Shown here: piece by piece, positions 48,966 through 58,512 of the stretch
How the letters are laid out: each line of letters starts with the position of its first letter
How positions within the stretch are numbered: the first letter of the stretch is position 1
DNA from: Gambelia wislizenii
Taxonomy: Eukaryota > Chordata > Lepidosauria > Squamata > Crotaphytidae
Assembly: GCA_030847615.1 (NCBI GenBank)
Contig: JAUMIR010000003.1
Coordinates: 55,599,001-55,663,000, forward strand
Length of the DNA stretch: 64,000 bases
Direction of reading: 5' to 3'
Position numbers and translations under genes: made by a program
The notes under the pieces: model-generated
Seen by the model: the letters and a program-made list of their open reading frames with translations, nothing else
The model's database searches: none
Told to the model about the DNA's origin: nothing

Positions 48966-49510
48966 TCTCTCCCACCCTTTAAGCATCACCATGGTTTTGT
49001 CCTGTCTCCATTGATTGGGCCTAAGTAGAAAGTGTTGGTGAGTGTTCCAGGATTGCGGTCTTTTCCACTTCCCTTATGCTGAGAAGAAATGCTAACCTTG
49101 ATTTGGTTATTTCATCACTTGTTACTTGACATTGGATGGTGACAGTGGATACCAAGGAAGGATATCAGTTGGAGCATTTCTGGATACCATCCAGCAGTTC
49201 TCATGTGCTCATCCAGCAGTTCTCTCACCACTAACTGGTGAAAAGGGCTCTGGAAAGGGCAACCATCCATAGGCCTTAACAGCGGGACTCCATCTAGGGG
49301 CTGTACAGATTTGGTGTGGTCCAACTGGCAAGCACTCCTTCCCCTTAGCGTACAAATTTTGGGAGTTGGCCATAATAAGATGTGTTGACCACAGTCAATA
49401 ATCTCAGTTCTGCCTTTGAGATAGGTTGTTTTTGTCCTCTTACAAACTAACCACATCATCATGCCACTTCACCCACCTAAAAACAGGTGCCCATAATGTT
49501 TGGTCTTAAG
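48966..49510. other. Unassigned DNA
   Basis: The 115-codon minus-strand ORF (49115-49462) has no domain I recognise. Confidence 0.4.
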
Positions 49511-49517
49511 CATGCTA

Positions 49518-49553
<36 letters not shown>

Positions 49554-49690
49554 TACTTATACCCAGCCACTAAAAGAGGCCAGGAGCTCCTGAGGCCAGG
49601 ATCTAATTAGGAAAGGCCTGCCGAAAGAGTTCTGTCTTTAGTGCTTTTTCAAAGCTACTCAAGCTCGTCATCTGACGGATCTCGTTTGGA
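49511..49690 (-). mobile_element. LINE-tail-like repeat with (AAT)n
   Basis: An (ATA)n run at about 49517-49552 is followed by ttacttatacccagccacta and ggcctgccgaaagagttctg. On the minus strand this is a LINE 3' tail of a reptile type. Family not certain. Confidence 0.45.
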
Positions 49691-50071
49691 TCTTGCTAAA
49701 ACTTGTTTGTTTAAATTTCAGTAAACAATGCATGGTGCCCTCTCTTGATTTCATGGAAAAAGTGCTACCTACACTCATACCTGTTGATCATGATTTATTA
49801 CTTAGGCTTTTATTTTTGTTTTTGTTTCTCTGTCTAGACTGTGCGGGGGGGGGGGGAGTTTAAAAGTCCTGATTAGGTTAAATTTTATTTTTCTTCCTCC
49901 AGTGAATGCTTACTAGAGTCTTCCTCTACCATACAAAAGTCAAATGCAATCATTTATAAGAATTGCATGGGGAACTGCATCTTGATTAATCAAGACTGTG
50001 CTGCCAGTGGTTAGCTTAGTGTGGTTTACTTATTTGCCTGTTGTGTCTGCTTTGAAGGACTTTGAGACACA
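49691..50071. other. Unassigned DNA
   Basis: A G11 run lies near 49845. No gene is seen. Confidence 0.4.
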
Positions 50072-50402
50072 GGAGATTTTCAGACAGGCAAAAATCGCCC
50101 CTTGCCGCGCGAGCAGCCTCCCGAAACTGCTGCGCGGCAAGGGTCTTTTTCGGACGACGCTGTGCCTCTAGCGAAGCCGTCCGTGTCACTTCCGTGAAGC
50201 TTGGGACGGCTCCGCGCCATATTTCAAGCACGGAGGCTGCCCGTGATTGAAATATGACGCGGAGCCGTCCCAAGCTTCACGGAAGTGACACGGACGGCTT
50301 CGCAAGAGGCACAGCGTCGTCTGAAAAAGACCCTTGCCGCGCAGCAGTTTCGGGAGGCTGCTCGCGCGGCAAGGGGCGATTTTTGCCTGTCTGAAAATCT
50401 CC
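50072..50402. mobile_element. Foldback MITE, copy D (331 bp, 3-bp TSD ACA)
   Basis: It starts GGAGATTTTCAGACAGGC and ends GCCTGTCTGAAAATCTCC. ACA lies at 50069-50071 and 50403-50405. The inner motif TTTTTCGGACGACGC (50146-50160) pairs with GCGTCGTCTGAAAAAG (50314-50329), both about 73-74 bp from the ends. The arms are near-perfect and CpG-rich, so this is the youngest-looking copy. Four overlapping ORFs of 62-85 codons are palindrome artefacts. Its core is homologous to copy A. Confidence 0.88.
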
Positions 50403-50405
50403 ACA

Positions 50406-52404
50406 GTTTCATCTGTGTTGATCTCAGATTAGAGACGAGGTACTTGGCACAACTTTATTGAGCACAATTTACTTCAGATGAAAATCTAGGCCAAAAAGGC
50501 TCTGATCAAAGAACAGTACCTGCATCATACAGAAGATCTTTCCTTTCAGAATGACCTAGAGAAAACTACTGAAGAGCAGCAGTGAAATTTGATAGCCCCT
50601 TTACTAGCTCTCATTAAGAAAGAAATCTCTGCCTTTTCCACAGGTAAGCACTAAACCTTTCTTAGTGGCAAAATAAATTAATAGGGCATCAAAAAGAAAT
50701 TAAATGATAAATTATATCATTAGAGGAGGCTCCCACACAAGCGTTCACAAATGAAGGTATGTAACTTGAAAGATCATCTTTGAGGAGGCCCTGCCTTTTA
50801 GACTGCAATATAGTGAAACGTTAAAAATGGTCTTGTAGAATAAAAAATGTGAATATCACCCAAATTAGCAACAGAAGGTAAAAATAGTTGAGGTAGTCAG
50901 AACCAAGTCTTACATCTGTCCTACCATTCTTAGCTAATTTTCATAATAATCCATGGTGACAACCTAAGCTATTTTCAAAATTGCCTCAATAGTTGCTTTA
51001 TTTTAGAAAGGCTAAATTGCTAGAAGCACCCATTAACCTTACCCTTTTAATTTCCTATTTCTATTATGTTATTGCTATTATTTTTATGAGACGTTAAATT
51101 TTTTGGATAAAAATTCTTGTAGCTGGTAATCATAAAATACGGTTCTTTATTTATTTCTAGTGTAAAATAGCCAAGTTTATTTTTGGCCCTCATTCTGTGA
51201 CTTTAATAATAGCCCAACACTTAGACACTTGGAACTTTTTTTTTTCTCTTGGAATGGTCATAAAGTGATCAGAAATGTTTCATTTCCATGTCAGGAAATG
51301 TTTTTCCTGAAACCTGCTACATTTTGGTGTTGGACTGCTGTTAAAGGCATAAGTACCACACCAGTAAAAAAAACCAAACAAACCTGGCAACTGTAGTGTT
51401 CAGAGCCTCATCATTTATCATTTTAGATTTCCCACTTATTAATAGTAATATCTGTGGTGTGAAGACTAAAGAGGCAAATAATACAAGCTGCCTTTAGTGA
51501 TGAGGTGCTTGCATCCATGTTAGGATAAGGAGGGGATGTTATTCTCTTCCCATAGCAATTGCTCAGTCACCAACAGGACAACTATACCTACCAGGAGTAT
51601 TTGGTCTTGTGAATTTATGCTGGAGCATAATGAAAGTATTGCATTTACATTTGTGCAAAGATGAAATCTGGAGTTTCTGCAGGCAGTAGTTTTGTACTAG
51701 TGTAATGACACCATTATAAACCATTACAGCTTACATGCCTGTGCTTTCAAAATTAATAACTTGTTATTCTTCTCATAACAAATAGAAATACAGGAAGTCC
51801 ATATATTTAATAATAGCCTGAAGGTGTAAATTGAATAGTGTAACTATTTTCTTTGATAGATTTCACTGTTTTCTCTACATGCCTACCCCATATTTTTAGT
51901 CACTAGCAGTACACATTCCAGTGTTTCATTTGAACAATGTGTTGTGTGAGGTCTGAAAAAGGCACAGTCTTTAAAATACATATATCACTTCATTGAAATG
52001 ATCTCAAATCAGTGTACTCTCTCAGATTGTGTGGTTCCCTCAAACCCCATCCCAAATTAATTATGCCCACTAAAAACACAGAGAAACCTATGTGCTCCTC
52101 TGTAGTGTAAGTAACCTGCCTGTTCAACAGAGAAATCCTGTAGTCATTTAGCATTTTGTATTTTTCCTCAGGGTGCAGTCCTGAGCATATTTATAACTAA
52201 ATCCAATTATCCCTCCCAAATAGAATGACCCACTGAATCACTGGGAATTTGATAAATCCACACATGCAAGTTCTATTGATTCAATATGCAAGTTCAAATA
52301 TGCAAGTTCCATTATTTAAATATGCAAGTTCCATTTTTCAAATATTCAAATATACAATTTCCATTGATTCAGTGGGTCAATTCTAGAAGGACCAAAACAA
52401 TTGT
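50406..52404. other. Long unassigned AT-rich DNA
   Basis: No repeat of a known type and no ORF of note. Confidence 0.4.
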
Positions 52405-52632
52405 ACACAGGGCCATTTCACACTGCACAACTATAGCAGTTTGATACCATTTTAACTGCCGTGACTGCATCCTATGGAAACCTGGGATTTGTACTTTAGT
52501 GAGGCGCTAGCGATCTCTGGCAGAAAATTCTAAAAACTCATGAAACTACAAATCCAGATGTTCCCTATTATGCAGCCATGATGGCTAAAATGGTATCAAA
52601 CTGCTATAATTGTGCAATGCCAGAGAGACCTT
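52405..52632. mobile_element. Foldback MITE (gcagtttgata family)
   Basis: The left arm (tatagcagtttgataccatt) and right arm (aatggtatcaaactgctata) are inverted. Inner segments (ctggcagaaaattct) also recur in inverted form. It resembles the copy at 54044-54252 in layout and in several segments (cctatggaa, ctctggcaga). TSD not established. Confidence 0.6.
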
Positions 52633-54043
52633 AGCTTTTAAGATGTAACAGGTCAAATTTATCTGTGAGAATTCTGAGTAAACATACTTAAGACTGCATT
52701 GTTAACGTTATATTAACAAAAACCCTAAAATATTGATGAGGCATAGTTTTTGCCAAACATTTCTCAATTGCAGATTTACTACTTCAGTACAATTAGCTTT
52801 ATTACTATTTAAGTTCAAAATGTACTGGTATTGATGCTCACTCAATGAATTTACACCCTGAGTCATCTTTGGATACATTGGTTACTTTTATGTCTTATCT
52901 TAAATGAAAGCTCAGTCAACCACTTCATTCTATAGTTTTCTCAGCCTCACTTTTCCCCTTTGGATATTTCCTTCCCTCCTGTCAGCTAAATATAGCCACA
53001 TCTTCATCTCACAATTTGATTCTAACTGCTCCTTTCAAGTGTGATATGTTGCTCTCTGTCTCATTATTTACAAGAAAGTCACATAGCTTTCTTTGGGTAA
53101 TACATACTGAAGCAAATGCTGAGTAATTTTATTCAACCAAAACTTGTTTCACCACATATTTATTAATAATGGAGGACTGGGATTATTCCAACTATGTTAA
53201 ACATTAATATCTGAGTTTGCTTCATTCCCAAGCTCTTAGTAATATCACTCAGTAGGATGCTTTATATTTCACTTCATCTTCTCATGTTTCTGGACAAGAC
53301 ATTAGATGAAGAAACCCACATTTTGATTGTTTGTCTCTTTAGCCTTTTCCTTACACCACAGTATTTTGACAGGAAATGGCAAACAGATGCCCCCTGTGAC
53401 CCATTGTTCCCCTGAGGTGACCAATCAAAGTCCAACATGTGGTCGCCTCATTTGAGCAGGAGCCAAACCTGTTCTCTTTAATTGGCTGTGCAGTCCCCTA
53501 CAGCTGCAACAGATTAGTGACAAATTCTCTTCAAATAAAGTTACTTTTAAAAAAAAAAAGTTTTATCATACCTGGAAAAGTTTGTGCACACATGCATGCA
53601 TACATGTGCACATGAACCCACACACACATGTGTACATAAACAAAATTAAGCAAACAACATGCTATTTATTAGTAAGTAAAAATAAAAGGCTGCATTCATG
53701 TACATTTAAATCAGGAAATATGGGAGCATGTAGGATGAAAATGCAAAGCAAAAGCCCATGAATCATCACCAAGGTCTGCTGTGATCTTTGATGTTTGAGT
53801 TCGTGAGTCATTCCTTCTCTGTTTATTAAGGTCACTAGCTAAATTCCAACCATTAATTCCAAGTCCTTGCTGCATAGCTGGGAGGGAGTGAAATGTTTGT
53901 CATTCCTGCATAGATACTACAATGAAAAGAACAGACCTTGACAAGTTATTTTTTTGGACTGCACTTTCTAAACTCTTCTAGCCAATATAGATATGGACAT
54001 GCTAAATGGGGGATTCTGGAAACTGCAGGCTAAGGGTACATCT
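52633..54043. other. Unassigned AT-rich DNA
   Basis: An ACACATG-rich microsatellite-like patch lies at 53586-53634. No gene is seen. Confidence 0.4.
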
Positions 54044-54252
54044 ACACTGTAAGAATAATGCAGTTTGACATCACATTGATTGTCATGGCTCCATCCTACA
54101 GAATTCTGAGATTTGCAGTTTTGTGAGACACCAGCACTCTCTGGCAGAGAAGGCTAAAATCTTTGTAAAACTGTAAACCCCAGGATTCCATAGGATGGAA
54201 CTACAGCACTTGAAGTGGTGTCAAACTGCATTATTTCTACAGTGTGGATGCA
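54044..54252. mobile_element. Foldback MITE (gcagtttgaca family)
   Basis: The left arm tacactgtaagaataatgca and following gtttgacatca pair with the right arm tggtgtcaaactgcattatt and following tctacagtgt. The whole 200 bp is palindromic. A relative lies at 52405-52632. A hAT-type origin is possible. Confidence 0.65.
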
Positions 54253-54591
54253 GCCCCCCAAACAATTACATTTTGAGATTTGTAAATATGTCTGCTCCAT
54301 GAGGAGAATTTATATTTTACTAGCAGCTAATTTATGAAGCATGTGAGATGGATCTGATTAGATTAAGAGCTGCACTTTTATTCCCTCAGCTGATTTTTTT
54401 GGCAATCTGTAGCTTTGCATTCACTGTACTTTCTGATCTGGTTTCTGTATTATCATCAGCATGTCCCAAACAAAGAAGCATCTCTTTCAGAAGAGAAATC
54501 TATCCAAATAGATTTCTCACAGAGGGGAAATAAACACAGGGCATAGCAGCATGCAGTCTGTGATTGGTTGGAAAGGAAATCCTGGGTCCCA
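54253..54591. other. Unassigned DNA
   Basis: The 61-codon ORF here has no domain I recognise. Confidence 0.4.
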
Positions 54592-54836
54592 GGACATTTT
54601 CAGACGATCCTTGCAGTGCAAGGATTGAGCGGGAGAGCTTCGTAGCTGCAGTGCGGCAGGGGGTCCGTGAATAAAATCTGGCTGAATATGGCACGGCAGC
54701 CTCCAATGCTAAACAGAAGAGACACAGACGATTTCGCCGCAGGGATGGCATCATCCGAAATAGACCCCCTGCCACACTGCACCTACGAAGCTCTCCCACT
54801 CGATCCTCACGCTGCAAGGATCGTCTGAAAAAGTCC
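54592..54836. mobile_element. Foldback MITE, copy E (245 bp, 3-bp TSD CCA)
   Basis: It starts GGACATTTTCAGACGATCC and ends GGATCGTCTGAAAAAGTCC, flanked by CCA at 54589-54591 and 54837-54839. On the right arm GGCATCATCCGAAA near 54747-54760 is the mirror of the inner motif, about 75 bp from the end. The left inner motif is lost. Inside the left arm, ccttgcagtgcaagg is a small extra hairpin. ORFs of up to 178 codons across it are artefacts. Confidence 0.82.
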
Positions 54837-54877
54837 CCAGACTCACATATGATTAACACAGAGAAGCAGAATATTTT

Positions 54878-54970
54878 GCCTTCCAGATGCTGTTGAATCT
54901 CACCACAAACTGTGTTGGCTAGTGCTACTGAGAATTGCAGCTCAACATCATCTAGAGGCTCTGGTGTCTC
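54878..54970. mobile_element. Foldback MITE remnant
   Basis: ttccagatgctgttgaatct on the left and the mirrored gcagctcaacatcatctaga on the right. The same type as 6225-6345. Confidence 0.45.
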
Positions 54971-55045
54971 TAAAGCTGATGGCACTCTTGCACTATTGCG
55001 GTTTGGCCTCTCTGCACCCCACCCCCACGCAACCACTGTATAGAG

Positions 55046-55233
55046 CAGTGTTTCTCAACCAGGGTTCCCTGGAACCCCAGGGTTCCCCAAGATGTTGCTA
55101 CGGGTTCCTCAAGAGATTGTGATTGTGGGGTGAAAGCAATAGCAATTTATAGAATAATGTTTATGCAGGGGTTCCTTGAGAACTGAAAATTATTTAAAGG
55201 GTTCCTCGAGGATAAAAAGGTTGAGAATGGCTG
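55046..55233. mobile_element. hAT-type MITE with 8-bp TSD
   Basis: It starts CAGTGTTTCTCAACC and ends GGTTGAGAATGGCTG. GTATAGAG lies at 55038-55045 and again at 55234-55241, a perfect 8-bp target-site duplication. CAGTG ends and an 8-bp TSD are hAT hallmarks. No transposase. Confidence 0.9.
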
Positions 55234-55241
55234 GTATAGAG

Positions 55242-55591
55242 CGATGCATGTTTCTTACCTCTAGTTTATAACCATATCCTCCAACTGCCCTGATTTGGCA
55301 GAGATGGTCCTGATGAATCTTCTACCATCTCTCTTTTTGAGCTGTTTTTAAAATGTCCAGGTTTTTTTTCTACTCCTCCCACTTTTCACCTTTGTCCTCA
55401 GATTATCTCAAATGCTGAAAACTGAGTTAAAAGTGAAAAAGAAGTTAGCATTCAGTTAATTCACAGGAAGGAAGGAGGGTGAAATCTTGCCCGTTCCAGT
55501 AGGCTCGGGAAAAGCGAACTGCTGAAGACTTTTGTAGCTTGTGTGTTCTTCCTAGAGATGGAAAGAACATTTGAAAATACTTGAAGAATAG

Positions 55592-55625
<34 letters not shown>

Positions 55626-55689
55626 AATGTTTTTCAAGTGTTGAGAAACCCTGATGAGATCAATTCTGGACTAACAAGACTCTTTGGAG
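55242..55689. other. Unassigned DNA with AAC microsatellite
   Basis: An (AAC)n run lies at about 55598-55625. No gene is seen. Confidence 0.4.
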
Positions 55690-56140
55690 TTTGGGACTTT
55701 ATTCTGCACAAAATTTGCACATAGTTCTTTTGCATAGAAAACATTTTCTGCACAGAAAATAACATTTCACTGCAGAAATATTATTTCCTGCATAGCCAAT
55801 AGTTATTGGTGCAGACAATGCTATAATTGGCGATTTACTCTGTGTAAAATTTGCACATGGTTCATTCATGTCAAAAACAGTATTTTCTGTGCAGAAAACA
55901 GCATATTTTACTAGCAGCCAATGAAATATTATTTTCTACACAGAAAATGCTGTTGTAGAAAATGCTGTTTTCTGTGCAAAACAGCCATGTGCAAATTTTG
56001 CATGGAATAAACCATGAATTGCAAATGGCCTTTCAAAACTGTGTGGTTTTCAAAGACTTCTTTGTAGTGGGAAAAAACATTACTGAAATTACTTGTTGTT
56101 CCCTTTGAGAAGAAGCTTAATGAAGAATTATATCCCTAGT
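55690..56140. repeat. TTTTCTGCACAGAAAA-type repeat with downstream segment
   Basis: It holds several palindromic units (ttttctgcacagaaaa, ttttctgtgcagaaaa, ttttctacacagaaaa), then gcaaattttgcatggaataa and ccctttgagaagaagctt. The same two parts lie next to each other at 38705-39070. Confidence 0.6.
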
Positions 56141-56364
56141 TCTTCCTCATTAATAACTTTTGCCATCTTTACCACACTCTGATGTTGTGCAGTCCCATGT
56201 GTTCTGGTTTCCATCTGTGAAATGTTGGAGGGTATATTATAATCTGATGACTTGTTTATCACTTGATGACTAGTAACTGGAAATATTTGATACTTGGAAA
56301 GAGGACCGGCTTCTATTTATAGGCCAAGACTAGTTCCAGGGATTCCACTATGGGAGGAGTTTAT

Positions 56365-56560
56365 TGATCCCCCCCATATGAATTCTGCCCCATGAAATTT
56401 TCTTTCAGTCCCCTAGTTTGTAACAATGCAGTAACTTGAAACTACAGTTGAGCATTTAGAAAGAGTTTATGCATAAACCCCCAGCCCCCAAGTTTGGGGA
56501 CTGAAGGAAAATTCATTGGAGGAGGCAGAATTCTTAGTGGGAGGGCAATGCCTTTACCCC
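56365..56560. repeat. Inverted repeat with about 50-bp arms
   Basis: tatgaattctgccccatgaa and ttttctttcagtccccta on the left pair with tttggggactgaaggaaaat and ggaggcagaattcttagtgg on the right. Probably another MITE. TSD not clear. Confidence 0.55.
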
Positions 56561-57198
56561 CCCCCCCCCGAGCTACAATCCTGCTTTGTGCAAGGAACAT
56601 ATGCACCTACAAGTTGTGCACATTTAGCATCTCCCCACATCACTGGAGGCCTCTAGGTCAGTCATATAGCATGCATGCATTTAGGACCTGTGCACAAACC
56701 AAGATGAATACATGCAGGGCAGGAAGGGCGTCTGCTATCATAATCTCATTGCCTCTCCACAGATTTAACTATTTCAAATTATTAGCAATGCTGATGTCCT
56801 GTGCACACAGAGTAATAAACCATGACAAATTTAAACACTGCAAAAAGGACATATCTCATCACTTCAAATGTCATGTCTTTTAAGGGCATCAGTCAATGTA
56901 TGAGAATCAACTTAATGGGTTGACAAAAATCTCCTCATGAAATGAAAGCATCCATGAGAGAGTTGTGGGTGTATGTGAGCTAGTCTTCACCCTGACCATG
57001 GCCTCCAAAAGACACATGGCCTTGTGAAAGGACCCTTGCAAGTGTAGTTATGCATGAAGGGCTTTTCTGCATGAGATGGAATCGTGCCTGGCACAGGATG
57101 CACCTCAAGAGAAGAAACCCTAAACACACATGAAAGAAAATACTTAGTGTTTTTTCATATGGCCATCAAATGCATGGCTATTGAGGGTAGAGTTATCA
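56561..57198. other. Unassigned DNA, left flank of the 57-63 kb element
   Basis: A C12 run lies near 56560-56571. Base composition changes sharply at about 57200. Confidence 0.4.
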
Positions 57199-57368
57199 AT
57201 GCAAGCCGGTTGCCCGGGACTTACCGGGCGGCCGCTTTTGCGGCCGGAGTCCCACCCGAGCCCGGGCAGCTGCAGCGTGGGGCCGGCATGGGCGCCGCCA
57301 TGCCAGCCGTCTTCCTCCTTCCTCTCCCCGGTCTGTGCTTGCAGGCCGGGGAGAGGATAGTAAGCCAG

Positions 57369-57508
57369 CCAATAGGAGGGAGGCAGCTCCCACCTGATTG
57401 GCTGGTTTTGACCAATCAGAGTCTGCGCTCAGCACGGCCTCTGATTGGTCAAGGGGCAGGGCTAGTCCCCAATGCAGTCCGCCGGCCGGGTATATATTCC
57501 CGGCCGGC
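57369..57508 (+). promoter_or_regulatory. Element promoter: four CCAAT boxes plus palindrome-framed TATA
   Basis: CCAAT-type boxes at 57369-57373, 57397-57401 (inverted), 57412-57416 and 57444-57448 (inverted). TATATATT at 57491-57498 sits exactly between gccggccggg (57481-57490) and cccggccggc (57499-57508), which are perfect inverted repeats. Transcription would start near 57525. The 271-codon ORF that overlaps this region cannot be coding from this promoter. Confidence 0.65.
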
Positions 57509-57999
57509 TCCTTGCCTCAGCAGTTGGCTCTTGCAAGCCGAAGAGGTAGGAGCTCTCTGGGAGCTCCCGAAGAAGGAAGAAGCCGCCAAAGAGCTGGGGA
57601 GCCGAGGCCGCTGGGTGAGCTGACCAGTCGAGCCTCGGCGAGAAAAAGGAGTGCGGCGAAGAAGCGCGGAGCCAAGCGGCGGCGGCGGCGGCGGAGCGTT
57701 CAGGGCCGGAGGCCGAAGAAGAAGCGGGCCTCGCGGCCCGAGCTCCCGGAGGCGGCAGCGGCTGGTCGGCCAGGGCCCCCCCCTTTTCAGGGGCTGGAAC
57801 CCAGCGGCCGTACCGGGGGCACCGGGCGCCCACTCCAGGAGGTTGGGCTAGCACGGGCTAGCCCATCCGGACCCAGTGGAGGAGTCCACTGGGGGGAGGA
57901 CCCAGTGGGTCCGGGGCGCAGGGATCGGGCTTGCACGGGGCAGCCCGATCAGCCAGGACACGTGGGGGCTCGTCGGTCCGGGCCACGTGGGAGGGAGCT

Positions 58000-58226
58000 A
58001 ATGGGTGGCTCACCTAAGGGGGCGGACAAGCCACGCAGGAAGGGGGACCAACGGGTGGCCCACCTAAGGGGCAGACAAGCCAAGTGGGAAGGGGGGCCAA
58101 CGGGTGGCCCACCTAAGGGGCGGATAAGCCAAGTGGGAAGGGGGCCAACGGGTGGCCCACCTAGGGGACGGACAAGCACAGGAAAAAGGGGGGCCAACGG
58201 GTGGCTCACCTAGGAGTGGACAAGCC
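58000..58226 (+). repeat. Five tandem units of about 49 bp in the leader
   Basis: Unit starts are 58000, 58050, 58099, 58147 and 58196, with lengths 50, 49, 48 and 49. Each reads aacgggtggcccacctaagg, then a ggcggacaagcca-type stretch. Degenerate units follow near 58288-58320 and 58432. The unit length is not a multiple of three and changes between units, so the ORF across it is not conserved coding sequence. Confidence 0.8.
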
Positions 58227-58512
58227 AGGAATTAGCTCCCAGCCGGGAGTACTAAAAGGGGGCTCCCCGGACGGCAGGGCGCTCAGGCCGGTGGGGGGCT
58301 ACCCAGGGCGGATAAGCCAGGAGGGCAGCTCCCCCTGCAGGGGGAAGCTAAAAACAGGCAGCTGCCAGAGGGAGAAGGCAAGCCGGGTCAGGCTGTTCTC
58401 CACAGCAGGCACCCACTGGAGTGGCAATTTGGGGCGGACAAGCCGAGAGAGACCTTCTGGGAATTGCTGTGAGCATCCCTGAGAGCTGAAATCACTGATT
58501 GGTGTGGGCACC

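Noticed and set aside
54500..55036. 178-codon minus-strand ORF
   Set aside because: It spans foldback copy E, which keeps frames open by symmetry and high GC; no domain is seen.
57398..58213. 271-codon ORF in the leader of the 57-63 kb element
   Set aside because: It begins upstream of the TATA box and runs through tandem units whose length is not a multiple of three; it is GC-driven.
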